Origin: a virus
Strand: one strand, 5' to 3'
Virus record (IMG/VR): IMGVR_UViG_3300028608_000055
Location: 1 to 30,591 of that record
DNA length: 30,591 nucleotides
Below, piece by piece: positions 6,963 through 13,135 of this stretch (position 1 is the first letter of the stretch; each line of letters begins with the position of its first letter). The notes beneath the pieces are model-generated. The model was given only the letters and a program-made list of their open reading frames with translations. It searched no databases and was not told the origin of the DNA. A program made the position numbers and the translations under genes.

Positions 6963-7526
6963 TCACTTGATGCGGATTGAGCTCTCGCCGCGCTCCAAAT
7001 GCGCCCAGGCTGGCTCAGGTCTCAGTTCGTGTTCGCAGTCTTCACCCGCGGCCATGCGCTTGCGGACGGCTTCGTTGTGCTCGCGATCGGCTTTGAGCTT
7101 TGCGGCGATGGCGTTCTTGTCCGGCGCGATCTTGGTCACGACCGAAGTCAGGTCGTCTGGCACCGCCTGTTCGTTATCGACGATGACCCGCTCCTTACCG
7201 GTGACCAGGCTGATGGTGAACAGCGGACGCTTGATCGACTTGATGTTGGCTGCATCCATGTTTCGGCGAAGGTAGTCGGTGATAGCCGTGACGCTGTTGG
7301 CCTTGATGCGCTTGAGCTCATTGAGGCGGTCAATCTCCGCGTCGATCGCGCTGATGTCACCCTCGATGTTCCGGCGCAGCATGACGATGTTATCTGCCTT
7401 CACTTCAAACTCGCCCTGGATGCCGGCCATGGTGTCCTGAATAGCCTGCTTGAGGCCTTCGTCGTCGGTGTCACACATGGCGGCGAGTTCGGCCATCTGG
7501 CCGGTGAGTGCGTAAAGCTGGGTCAT
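6963..7526 (-). CDS. Siphovirus Gp157-family protein (187 aa)
   Basis: This is a recognisable Gp157-type protein: an N-terminal helical half (TGQMAELAAMCDTDDEGLKQ, VMLRRNIEGDISAIDAEIDR) with long coiled-coil character, the phrase NELKRIKANSVTAITDYLRR (about 69-88), and then a beta-rich part (PLFTISLVTGKERVIVDNE). In Streptococcus phage Sfi21 Gp157 was linked to phage resistance; in most phages the family sits beside recombination genes. Here it overlaps the annealing-protein gene upstream by four bases (ATGA), which fits a role in the recombination module. The biochemical role of the family is not settled. Confidence 0.85.
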   Translation of the reverse strand: MTQLYALTGQMAELAAMCDTDDEGLKQAIQDTMAGIQGEFEVKADNIVMLRRNIEGDISAIDAEIDRLNELKRIKANSVTAITDYLRRNMDAANIKSIKRPLFTISLVTGKERVIVDNEQAVPDDLTSVVTKIAPDKNAIAAKLKADREHNEAVRKRMAAGEDCEHELRPEPAWAHLERGESSIRIK

Positions 7527-8254
7527 GCTGCGGCCTCCTGCGGCTTGCCGGCTTCGAGATTCTTCAATTCAAGGGAGATTCGGGCGGCGCCTTTCTCATC
7601 CTTGCGGCCGATGAGCTTGCGCACAGCGTGGTCGTGGATTTTCTTGCGCTCATGCGGCGTCACCGCCTTCTGCATGGTCTCGATCGTGTCCTTGATGAAG
7701 TCCAGGCGCTCCTGCTGTTGGCGCTCGATCTCGGCCTGGCGGTCTTCGGCCTGCTCGATCGCCTGCTCGGCCTGCAGCTGCTGCACGTAATTCACGTCAT
7801 CGAACATGCCCAGGAACACGTCGGCGCTGAAGCCCAGCATGGACAGGGCTTTCTTGATGGCGTCGGTAAGCGACTTCTTCGGCGCCTCGCCATCAGTGGT
7901 CATGCCGTACTTGGTCTTGTACTGGTACCGTGTGCAGCCGTACTGCTCGACCTCGCCGCGCTGGCCGTCCTGCATGAACCAGAGCTGAATCTTGACGGTG
8001 TGGCCGATCTCCCGGCCAAGGCAGATTCGCTTGTCACCTTCGCCGGCAAACACCTCGTGTCCGTCGTCAAAGCGCTCTTCCAGAACCTTCCAGCCCCAGC
8101 CGATCCCGACTGGGCCGAACATTTCGGTCGCCTTCATGACCATTGCGGTGCCGTTCAGGCTGGTGATCTTTTGGCCGCCGACCTCGGCGTTTTTGGTGAA
8201 GCGGGTATCGGTCGTCTGCACCTGCTCCCAGATGCGCATGTTGGTAGTGGACAT
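7523..8254 (-). CDS. Putative single-strand annealing recombination protein, Rad52/Erf-like (243 aa)
   Basis: The N-terminal 150 residues carry MRIWEQVQTTDTRFTKNAE, then KATEMFGPVGIGWGWKVLEE, a central beta region and SLTDAIKKALSMLGFSADVF. The G-x-GW segment and the D-A-I-K-K-A-L-S-x-L-G-F helix resemble phage Rad52/Erf-fold annealing proteins, which anneal complementary single strands during phage recombination and replication. The C-terminal part is a long charged helix (QAEQAIEQAEDRQAEIERQQ) and then a polar tail. The neighbour is Gp157. The start has GAGG seven bases upstream. Family assignment is from pattern, so moderate. Confidence 0.65.
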   Translation of the reverse strand: MSTTNMRIWEQVQTTDTRFTKNAEVGGQKITSLNGTAMVMKATEMFGPVGIGWGWKVLEERFDDGHEVFAGEGDKRICLGREIGHTVKIQLWFMQDGQRGEVEQYGCTRYQYKTKYGMTTDGEAPKKSLTDAIKKALSMLGFSADVFLGMFDDVNYVQQLQAEQAIEQAEDRQAEIERQQQERLDFIKDTIETMQKAVTPHERKKIHDHAVRKLIGRKDEKGAARISLELKNLEAGKPQEAAA

Positions 8255-8427
8255 TAGAAAACCTCGCGCCAGGCCGGCGCCGTCAGTTGGAAGGGGAAAT
8301 GCCAGGTCACCCAGGCACGGAGGTATGCTCCAGGCCCTGGCTGCGGTGGATGGTTGCGCGCTCTCGCCGCTTACGCTCCCGAAGGGGTACGGCTATCCCG
8401 AAGGCCCGCCGTGCGCCGGGTGTGAAT

Positions 8428-8544
8428 TCAAGAAGTGATGGTGCCGGCAAGGGCGCTCAGGAGGAGCCAGCCGGTGCAGAAGGTGAGGGCTATGAAGGAG
8501 CCGCGCCAGGTAGCGAATCGGCGGGCCCGCTGGTACCCGGTCAC
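8428..8544 (-). CDS. Micro-protein with one membrane segment (38 aa)
   Basis: A GTG at 8544 overlaps the stop of the preceding gene (GTGA) and opens a 38-codon frame. The product begins with a basic stretch (MTGYQRARRFATWRG) followed by one hydrophobic helix (SFIALTFCTGWLLLSALAG). That is a positive-inside, single-span design. Downstream, 8255-8427 has no convincing gene; it holds a short CCCGAAGG direct repeat (8379, 8398) and weak hairpins before the Rad52-like gene. Small membrane proteins are common phage lysis or host-takeover genes, but no function can be assigned. Confidence 0.5.
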   Translation of the reverse strand: MTGYQRARRFATWRGSFIALTFCTGWLLLSALAGTITS

Positions 8545-8756
8545 GCCCGGACCTCGTAGGCCAAGGTACACATGCCGCAGAGGTAGGCCCGACCCGACCA
8601 GGCCGCCGGGTTCTCGATGTGTGCTAAGCGCGCTTGATTCATGGCGTCCGCCATGGTCAGGCCCTTGAACACCAGCAGGATGCGGTCATCTGGCAGGGCC
8701 TGCGCAGCCTCGGCCACCTGGTCGTCGATGATCGACGGGAAAATAGGCGTGGTCAT
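8541..8756 (-). CDS. Small hypothetical protein (71 aa)
   Basis: ATG 8756 overlaps the upstream stop as ATGA. The product reads MTTPIFPSIIDDQVAEAAQA, then DRILLVFKGLTMADAMNQAR and ends YLCGMCTLAYEVRA with a CxxC pair. It is mostly helical. No family is recognised. It lies in the run of short coupled genes between the annealing protein and the alginate-lyase-like gene. Confidence 0.7.
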   Translation of the reverse strand: MTTPIFPSIIDDQVAEAAQALPDDRILLVFKGLTMADAMNQARLAHIENPAAWSGRAYLCGMCTLAYEVRA

Positions 8757-8944
8757 GCAACCTCCTTGCGCCCATCAACGATCTTGTTGAGGCGCCCGCA
8801 GTAGTGGTTGAACTCTTCGATGGTGATGCGCTGGTCGGCCAGCATTTCAGTCAGCTGGCACTGGATATCTGCGCCCCAGCTGAGTGATGTGGCGGGGTGC
8901 ATGAGCGCATCCAGCTGCTGGTCAATCAGGACATGCGGACTCAA
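8753..8944 (-). CDS. Small helical hypothetical protein, TTG start (63 aa)
   Basis: I choose a TTG at 8944 because its TTGA overlaps the previous stop and CAGGAG lies eight bases upstream; a GTG at 8953 would also be in frame. The product (MSPHVLIDQQLDALMHPATS...) has two or three helices including QLTEMLADQRITIEEFNHYC. No domain is recognised. The unusual start codon and overlap suggest expression depends on translation of the gene before it. Confidence 0.65.
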   Translation of the reverse strand: MSPHVLIDQQLDALMHPATSLSWGADIQCQLTEMLADQRITIEEFNHYCGRLNKIVDGRKEVA

Positions 8945-9369
8945 AACCCACACTCCTGCACATCCAGCTCTCTGACCCGCTCGGCGGCTACAGCCTTCGC
9001 GGCAATCGGGTGCAGCAAGTCACTGGCAATGTCCTTGAGCACGCCAGGCCCACCCAGTAGGTAGGTGCACAGCTCCATGATGAAGCCCGAGCTTCCGGTG
9101 CCCATGCCCGCCATGACCAACTTGCCGAAGGCGTCCTGCTGGTCCAGGCCGTCGATCTGGCGATTGTTCAGGTGGTCCTGAACCGCCCGGGCCATGTCTG
9201 CCTGAGTGATTTCGCCGCACTCGCCGCGGTAACCCCAGCTGACCCGATACCCCAGGACCAGCTGAGCCGCGTGCGTTTCGATCCACTCCGCCTGGGCGGA
9301 TTCATCGTCGCTCACCGCCGGCGGCATCCGGTCGTCGTACTCAAACTGTGCTGCTCGAAGTGCGCCCAT
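8941..9369 (-). CDS. Hypothetical phage protein (142 aa)
   Basis: The start at ATG 9369 has AGGAGGACGCC directly upstream, much better than the ATG at 9399. The protein starts MGALRAAQFEYDDRMPPAVS and has a WIETHAAQLVLGYRVSWGYR segment, which resembles small phage early proteins of unknown role. Its C-terminal half is helical (FIMELCTYLLGGPGVLKDIA). It is the first gene after a 285-base untranslated stretch with two long hairpins, so its translation may be controlled by leader structure. Confidence 0.7.
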   Translation of the reverse strand: MGALRAAQFEYDDRMPPAVSDDESAQAEWIETHAAQLVLGYRVSWGYRGECGEITQADMARAVQDHLNNRQIDGLDQQDAFGKLVMAGMGTGSSGFIMELCTYLLGGPGVLKDIASDLLHPIAAKAVAAERVRELDVQECGF

Positions 9370-9393
9370 GGCGTCCTCCTGGTGGTTGTGCGG

Positions 9394-9465
9394 CCGCATT
9401 GGCCAGGAGCCAGGCGCGGGTGACCAAACCCACCGTGAAAGGTGGCCTGGCGCCTGCCAATGCGG
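9394..9465 (-). other. Long imperfect hairpin in the leader of the 142-aa gene
   Basis: CCGCATTGGC (9394-9403) and GCCAATGCGG (9456-9465) are a perfect 10-bp pair. After one bulged base they continue as an 11-bp stem with a single mismatch (9405-9415 with 9445-9455). A further CCACC/GGTGG pairing lies in the loop (9430-9445). In the leftward RNA this structure ends about 15 bases before the ribosome binding site of the gene starting at 9369. It may be a leader control element, a processing site or a small RNA. Confidence 0.6.
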
Positions 9466-9492
9466 TCGTTTTGAAGGGAAGGGGATGCGGGA

Positions 9493-9604
9493 TGCATCGG
9501 GGTGTGATCTGGCGGGTCCGTCTCATCCTCGGCGGGAGCGACCCTCCGATTTGCAACCACGTTGCCGCGCTTAGATGCTTCGACTCAGATCACACTCCGA
9601 TGCA
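9493..9604. repeat. 18-bp inverted repeat flanking a 76-base spacer
   Basis: TGCATCGGGGTGTGATCT (9493-9510) is repeated in inverse as AGATCACACTCCGATGCA (9587-9604) with one mismatch. It lies between the alginate-lyase-like gene (ends 9655) and the 142-aa gene. Together with the adjacent 9394-9465 hairpin it fills a 285-base gap that has no convincing gene on either strand. It could form a long-range stem in the leftward transcript. Confidence 0.6.
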
Positions 9605-9654
9605 GCCTGCGATGGGAAGCAGGGCATCGGGCCGTCTTTCCGGCTGTGATTGGG

Positions 9655-10329
9655 TTAGCTGTGGGTCAACGAAAGGCTGCTGATGACGCAGATAGAGCCA
9701 TCATCAGCTGGAGTGGCGTCGGTGTAGTCGATCTGGTTGTAGACACCCCCATGGAACTCAAACAGACGAGAATCCCACGTGTTGTCGAGCTGCAACGCTC
9801 CGGACGACCCTGATACTCCGTTGCACTGAGCTGCGACGGTGACCAGCCCTTTCGCGGTGACGTGGATGCTTACGGTGAACTTCGCTCCGAGCGGTACACC
9901 TTTGAGCACAGTCGAGTTAACGGGGGTAGTCTGGTTGTACGTGGTGCGGAAGCCCATGGTGATGTTCCCCTTGTTCCAGAACACCTTCACCGGTGGGCTG
10001 TCATCACCGCGGACATGCATTTGCGAGATCACGACCTTCTGCGCCGAGTTGACCTTGGTGAGCGTCATCTGCTGACGATTCCAGTGATTCGGTGCACTGG
10101 CCAGGGTCCAGTCGGTGGATTCGGACCATTCGCAACGGGTCCGATGCGTGCTTTTGCTCGAGGCGCCCTTGGTTGGTGCCGAGAACTTGATAGAACCGTC
10201 GCTTAAGACCTGTACAACGCTCGGGTATTGGGCGATCGCCACCGCGCCGCTCACCTCGAGAGCGACAGGGTTTGTCGAAGATATTGGCACGGGGGTGGTG
10301 ATCGTTAGATTGCTGATGTTTACGGTCAT
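9655..10329 (-). CDS. Polysaccharide lyase family 7 (alginate lyase-like) protein (224 aa)
   Basis: The protein looks like a single PL7 beta-jelly-roll domain. PL7 enzymes cleave alginate by beta-elimination using Arg, Gln/His and Tyr residues in three motifs. Corresponding segments here are HRTRCEWSE (62-70), ISQMHV (101-106, family QIH) and FHGGVYNQ (192-199, family YFKAGxYxQ). Length is normal for a one-domain enzyme. No signal peptide is seen at the N-terminus (MTVNISNLTITTPVPISS), so export would need lysis or virion carriage. The start has AGGAG seven bases away. It lies in the early operon rather than with tail genes. Degrading alginate of a Pseudomonas capsule or biofilm is the obvious inferred role. 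Confidence 0.75.
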   Translation of the reverse strand: MTVNISNLTITTPVPISSTNPVALEVSGAVAIAQYPSVVQVLSDGSIKFSAPTKGASSKSTHRTRCEWSESTDWTLASAPNHWNRQQMTLTKVNSAQKVVISQMHVRGDDSPPVKVFWNKGNITMGFRTTYNQTTPVNSTVLKGVPLGAKFTVSIHVTAKGLVTVAAQCNGVSGSSGALQLDNTWDSRLFEFHGGVYNQIDYTDATPADDGSICVISSLSLTHS

Positions 10330-10382
10330 TGGTTACTCCTGACGATAAAATCATTGGCCTGGCACGATTGCCTTCCAACCGT

Positions 10383-10427
10383 GATGCGGGCATCCGCATC
10401 CCTCTGTGCACTTTGGAAATGCGCAGA
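10383..10427 (-). other. Two hairpins upstream of the alginate-lyase-like gene
   Basis: GATGCGG/CCGCATC (10383-10400, perfect 7-bp stem, 4-base loop) and TCTGTGCA/TGCGCAGA (10403-10427, 8-bp stem with one weak pair) lie in the 162-base gap between the 61-aa gene and the lyase gene. Neither is followed by a T-run in the leftward direction, so they look like leader structures rather than terminators. Confidence 0.45.
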
Positions 10428-10491
10428 AGGATGAGTTCGCGAGTAATTCGAGCCGGCTAGGCCCTGTCGCCAAGGCCAGCCAGTGAAATCG

Positions 10492-10677
10492 TCATGCTGC
10501 GGCCTTGCAGTCAGCGGCCGTCATCCGCTGCCCATCTTCCAACTCGACCACGCACACGCCATTGCGGTACCCGCGCTCGGTGTTGAGCCGGTTTGCCTCG
10601 TGGATGCAGGCGGCCAGGTCGCTGTCGGCAAACACCTGCAGCTCGCCACGCAGGGTGATGCGGATGACCTTGTTCAT
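10492..10677 (-). CDS. Small hypothetical protein (61 aa)
   Basis: ATG 10677 overlaps the stop of the previous gene as ATGA. The product alternates strand and helix (MNKVIRITLRGELQVFADSD, then a helix, then GVCVVELEDGQRMTAADCKA), a compact alpha/beta pattern. No motif for an enzyme or DNA binding is evident. It is the second gene of the PL transcript, where phages often keep host-takeover proteins. Confidence 0.7.
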   Translation of the reverse strand: MNKVIRITLRGELQVFADSDLAACIHEANRLNTERGYRNGVCVVELEDGQRMTAADCKAAA

Positions 10678-10892
10678 GCCGCCTCCAAAGCCTGCTGGGC
10701 CAGCAGCTCAGTCACCGCCTCGTCCGGGGTGCAGCCGTCGGCGTAGAAGTCGTACAGGTCGCTTTCTTCCTGCGAGCTCAGGGCGACTTGGTGGCCGAGC
10801 AGCTGGGATGCCTTGTCGATCCAGCGGTAGTAGGTGCGCTCTTCAGCGTCTGCGCGGCACTCGTCAGCCGCCATGGTTGCCATGTTGAACAT
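10674..10892 (-). CDS. First gene of the leftward early operon, small acidic protein (72 aa)
   Basis: The ATG at 10892 has GGAGG eight bases upstream, and the frame before it is leader RNA rather than protein. The product is acidic and helical: MFNMATMAADECRADAEERT, then WIDKASQLLGHQVALSSQEE and SDLYDFYADGCTPDEAV. Position 1 behind PL is where lambda carries N, but the protein lacks the Arg-rich N-terminus of N-type antiterminators. Function unknown. Confidence 0.7.
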   Translation of the reverse strand: MFNMATMAADECRADAEERTYYRWIDKASQLLGHQVALSSQEESDLYDFYADGCTPDEAVTELLAQQALEAA

Positions 10893-11209
10893 CGTGAATC
10901 CCTCCGGTTGATTTCCCTGATACCCCTCGTGAGAAGGGCATCGAGGAAATCTGCCGCGACCCGCTACTGGCGTCGGTCGCTGGCTCAAATCTCGTTGTTC
11001 CTCCAGCCGCGGGCCTTTCGGCATTTCTTCCCGCTGGATAACTGGTCTCGGCGCTTTACGCTGCACGCCCGGGGCAGTTGCCACCCCTCTGGACTGTTGA
11101 GGCCTGTCCATCGCTGCCTTTGAATGGGCCGGTGACGATCCGGCAAGGTGTGTCGCTAAAGAGCGGTGAGGCTTGAGGGCCTCGGCAGTCCCTGGTTGGT
11201 GACTGCTTG
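10893..11209 (-). other. About 315-base structured PL leader without a gene
   Basis: No convincing coding frame lies between PL and the first gene. In the leftward RNA several stems are visible: GCAGTC/GACTGC (11185-11206), GAGGC/GCCTC (11168-11183), GCCGG/CCGGC (11128-11144), GCGACC/GGTCGC (10956-10980) and, just before the ribosome binding site, a 15-base stem with three mismatches (10911-10925 with 10936-10950). Such a leader could carry RNA-based antitermination signals (like HK022 put) or attenuators. That role is inferred. Confidence 0.5.
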
Positions 11210-11215
11210 AGGTGA

Positions 11216-11238
11216 AATATGTACCAATGGTTCACATT
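11216..11238. promoter_or_regulatory. Operator OL (23 bp), repressor site at PL
   Basis: The site reads AATATGTAC, five central bases, GTTCA, then CATT. It matches the PR site 13955-13977 at 18 of 23 positions. Such identity 2.7 kb apart at two divergent early promoters, with near-dyad symmetry, is the pattern of a CI/Cro operator set. Confidence 0.75.
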
Positions 11239-11244
11239 GGTCAA
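11216..11244 (-). promoter_or_regulatory. PL promoter
   Basis: Reading leftward: -35 TTGACC (11244-11239), 17-bp spacer, -10 CATATT (11221-11216). Predicted transcription start is near 11209. It drives the whole minus-strand early operon. The operator 11216-11238 exactly covers the -10 and the spacer, so repressor binding would block RNA polymerase. Confidence 0.75.
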
Positions 11245-11257
11245 GTACCGAAAGTAC
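11243..11257 (-). promoter_or_regulatory. GTACTT direct repeat at the PL -35 box
   Basis: Leftward the sequence is GTACTT-TCG-GTACTT, repeats nine bases apart, the second overlapping the -35 TTGACC. The same hexamer pair overlaps the PR -35 at 13926-13941. It may be a second regulator site (for example Cro). Confidence 0.5.
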
Positions 11258-11278
11258 ATAAATTTTTCTCAGGTACAG

Positions 11279-11301
11279 AAAAGCCCGCTCATCGGCGGGC
11301 T
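11279..11301 (-). terminator. Intrinsic terminator (leftward)
   Basis: AGCCCGC/GCGGGCT stem (7 bp, 6-base loop) is followed leftward by TTTT. It sits between the lipoprotein gene and PL and would insulate PL from upstream transcription. Confidence 0.7.
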
Positions 11302-11343
11302 ACAGGAATGGATATTTCAGGCGCCAGGCTGGCGCGCAGGCGT

Positions 11344-11368
11344 GAAAAAGCCCGCCTAATGCGGGCTT
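11344..11368 (-). terminator. Intrinsic terminator of the lipoprotein gene
   Basis: AGCCCGC/GCGGGCT stem (11349-11355 with 11361-11367) is followed leftward by TTTTT. It lies 18 bases after the lipoprotein stop codon. A second terminator (11279-11301) backs it up. Confidence 0.8.
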
Positions 11369-11385
11369 ATTGAGCAATGTCGGCG

Positions 11386-11886
11386 TTAGCGGGTGAGCAT
11401 GACCTTGGTGGTCTTGCCGTTTGTTACGGTAATCCGATCCGTGATTTGGCCGCCCTGGTTCGTAAGGCCCCACTGGCTAGGAGCTTGCCAGCGGACTTCC
11501 GAGGTCAAGAAATATCGCCCAGGCGGAACGTCACTGAACTGGAAGGCGCCACTGCCGTCGGCCTGAGTAATTTTTACAAAGTTCGACTGCTGAGGATCAG
11601 CTGGCTGGATTGGAGCGCGAACCTCATAGATCGTGCGATACCAGTGCTCCGAGTAAGACGTGACAGGGTTGAGGTATACCTGCGAACCAGCTCCATATTT
11701 GACATCGCCGCCAACTGTTTTCATGAAGACTTGACCCTCAACCGTTCCGGTCCCGGTGACGGGTAATGCCTTGTACTCTTCGACCGGAAATGATGGCCGA
11801 GGCTGCGGGGCAGGCTGCGAAACGCACCCGCCGATCATCAGTGCTGCGAAGGCCAGAGCGGTAATTTTATGAGCGGACGAAAGCAT
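11386..11886 (-). CDS. Lipoprotein with beta-sandwich (carboxypeptidase-regulatory-like) domain (166 aa)
   Basis: The N-terminus MLSSAHKITALAFAALMIGGC is a lipoprotein signal with the lipobox ending at Cys21. The next residue is Val, not Asp, so the protein is probably outer-membrane sorted. A Pro-rich linker follows, then a beta-rich domain with GAFQFSDVPPGRYFLTSEV, the pattern of carboxypeptidase-regulatory/Cna-B-like sandwiches. It has its own terminators, a good ribosome binding site (GGGAG) and a -10-like CATAAT about 45 bases upstream. It therefore looks like a lysogeny-expressed gene in the immunity region. Superinfection exclusion at the cell surface is a reasonable inference; a direct family match is not claimed. 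Confidence 0.75.
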   Translation of the reverse strand: MLSSAHKITALAFAALMIGGCVSQPAPQPRPSFPVEEYKALPVTGTGTVEGQVFMKTVGGDVKYGAGSQVYLNPVTSYSEHWYRTIYEVRAPIQPADPQQSNFVKITQADGSGAFQFSDVPPGRYFLTSEVRWQAPSQWGLTNQGGQITDRITVTNGKTTKVMLTR

Positions 11887-11951
11887 AGGTAACTCCCTGT
11901 GAATTTGGGCGTCATCCTACCATTATGGCTACTTGCTATCACCGAAGCATG

Positions 11952-11974
11952 AACAAGCCCGCCGAAGCGGGCTA
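11952..11974 (-). terminator. Intrinsic terminator of the toxin operon
   Basis: AGCCCGC/GCGGGCT stem with a TTCG tetraloop in the leftward RNA, followed by TTGTT. The stem begins next to the toxin stop codon (TAG at 11974-11972). Confidence 0.75.
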
Positions 11975-12412
11975 GTTGTTACTGCGCCATTCCAACGCAG
12001 CTCTGCAGAGATACTTCATGACGTCCCGATCCCGAGACTTTCCGTGGGCATCAGGCCACAGGAAGGCGAGAATAAGGTAGCGATCCTCATACAGTTCGCC
12101 CTGAGTATAAACCAGAGCTGCGTCTTCTCCGGGACGCCCCGTGCGGCATACTCGGTCACGCTGAGGCGTATTAGGCCGGAATTTGGCAGGGGGTATGCGC
12201 ACATGAATGTGCATCAGACAAGCGTCAAGAGCCTGGGAGGGCTGTGTGTAGGGTGCATCGCGGCCAAAAATCACGGGTATCTCAAGGCGGTTCGATGCGA
12301 TATAGCGCTCGAACTCCGATTTTAAACCGCTTGAGAGCCCGGGATGTTTTTGGTCCACAGGCAAGAAGAATTCTTGGAACGTCCCTGGGTGAAAGTCAAT
12401 CTGGATTGGCAT
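11972..12412 (-). CDS. YafO-like type II toxin (146 aa)
   Basis: Residues 48-146 follow the E. coli YafO pattern closely: IFGRDAPY (48-55), MHIHV (67-71), LVYTQG (100-105) and ILAFLWPDAH (114-123), followed by a helical RDRDVMKYL segment. YafO is a ribosome-dependent mRNA interferase that cuts mRNA downstream of start codons and stops growth. The first 47 residues differ from YafO. The gene lies eight bases after an upstream partner gene and ends in its own terminator, so it is a two-gene operon read leftward between PL and the repressor. Toxicity is inferred from the family. Confidence 0.75.
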   Translation of the reverse strand: MPIQIDFHPGTFQEFFLPVDQKHPGLSSGLKSEFERYIASNRLEIPVIFGRDAPYTQPSQALDACLMHIHVRIPPAKFRPNTPQRDRVCRTGRPGEDAALVYTQGELYEDRYLILAFLWPDAHGKSRDRDVMKYLCRAALEWRSNN

Positions 12413-12420
12413 TCCTGGCC

Positions 12421-12930
12421 TTAAGCGATCTGGGCGATGCGCTTCGTCGTATGGTTGGCCAGCTCGATCAGGTCGGAGGATCGCAGGCTCGTTGGGAACT
12501 CTTCAGGCTTCACAAAATACTGACGGTACATCATGTCCATGGTTGCCATGCGGCTGCGCACGCGAGCAACGGATCGGCGGAACTGGTTGTGCTCTTTCAA
12601 GAGAACTGCGGGGATACGAGTCTCTTTCAAGGTTTCCTCAAGCTGCCTGGTGGCCTTGAGAAGCTCCATGTTGCGGTGGTAGCGCTGACCGTCAAGCGAC
12701 GTCATTGTAGCGAGGCGAGAGACATTCTTTGCAAATTGCTCGTCAAGCTCACTCCAGCCCTGGATAAGGCTAGTGATTACGCCCCTGAGGCGAATGACCT
12801 CAGCAGAATCCTCTGCAACCTGGGCGGTAGCTTGTTTCGTTACCTGCTCGGCAAGAGAGCCGTAGTCGCTGATCAAGGCGAGCGCTGCGACGAACAAAGC
12901 AGAAGCCGACGCATTCGCATTGAGTGGCAT
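12421..12930 (-). CDS. Helical protein upstream of the toxin, candidate antitoxin (169 aa)
   Basis: The start is ATG 12930 (GGAG six bases upstream); the ATG at 12942 lies on that ribosome binding site. The protein begins MPLNANASASALFVAALALI and is helical almost throughout. Segments such as AEDSAEVIRLRGVITSLIQG and MELLKATRQLEETLKETRIP suggest coiled-coil packing. It is not the YafN/Phd-type antitoxin usual for YafO and has no obvious DNA-binding motif. Position first in a two-gene operon with a YafO-like toxin makes an antitoxin or immunity role plausible but unproven. Confidence 0.7.
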   Translation of the reverse strand: MPLNANASASALFVAALALISDYGSLAEQVTKQATAQVAEDSAEVIRLRGVITSLIQGWSELDEQFAKNVSRLATMTSLDGQRYHRNMELLKATRQLEETLKETRIPAVLLKEHNQFRRSVARVRSRMATMDMMYRQYFVKPEEFPTSLRSSDLIELANHTTKRIAQIA

Positions 12931-12977
12931 GGGGAACTCCATTTATGACGATGGCATAAAGCCAAAATCGGAAAGCG

Positions 12978-13005
12978 ATTATCGTCCGTGAAAAAAAATA
13001 GTCAA
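12978..13005 (-). promoter_or_regulatory. Strong promoter of the candidate toxin-antitoxin operon
   Basis: Leftward: -35 TTGACT (13005-13000), 16-bp spacer with an eight-T run, -10 GATAAT (12983-12978). Both boxes match sigma-70 consensus at five of six positions. The transcription start would be near 12971, about 40 bases before the ATG. An inverted repeat (13016-13050) lies just upstream. Confidence 0.75.
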
Positions 13006-13015
13006 TCGCCTGTCG

Positions 13016-13050
13016 GCGCCACGAAAACGCATTTCGTCGTTTCGTGGCGC
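13016..13050. repeat. Dispersed inverted repeat, copy 2 of 4 (perfect arms)
   Basis: GCGCCACGAAA (13016-13026) and TTTCGTGGCGC (13040-13050) are perfect 11-bp arms around a 13-base loop. It lies directly upstream of the promoter 12978-13005, between the repressor gene and the toxin operon. There is no adjacent T-run, so a regulatory site fits better than a terminator. Confidence 0.8.
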
Positions 13051-13135
13051 GTGAGGTCACTATAGAGGAGACGGGGCAGGCCGCCATCGGTTCACGAATA
13101 ATTTACGCAAATGCGATGACCGGTATTGGGGCGGA

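Noticed and set aside
8316-8438. Plus-strand frame MLQALAAVDG ... GCEFKK
   Set aside because: The Shine-Dalgarno-like GGAGGT touches the ATG, no promoter is seen, and it overlaps the coupled 38-aa minus-strand gene.
9540-9620. tRNA-like GGTTGCAAATC stretch on the minus strand
   Set aside because: No cloverleaf can be built around it; acceptor and anticodon arms are missing.
9348-9683. Several open frames on both strands in the gap before the 142-aa gene
   Set aside because: All run through long inverted repeats, have Arg/Pro-rich shadow-like composition and no good ribosome binding site; RNA structure explains the region better.
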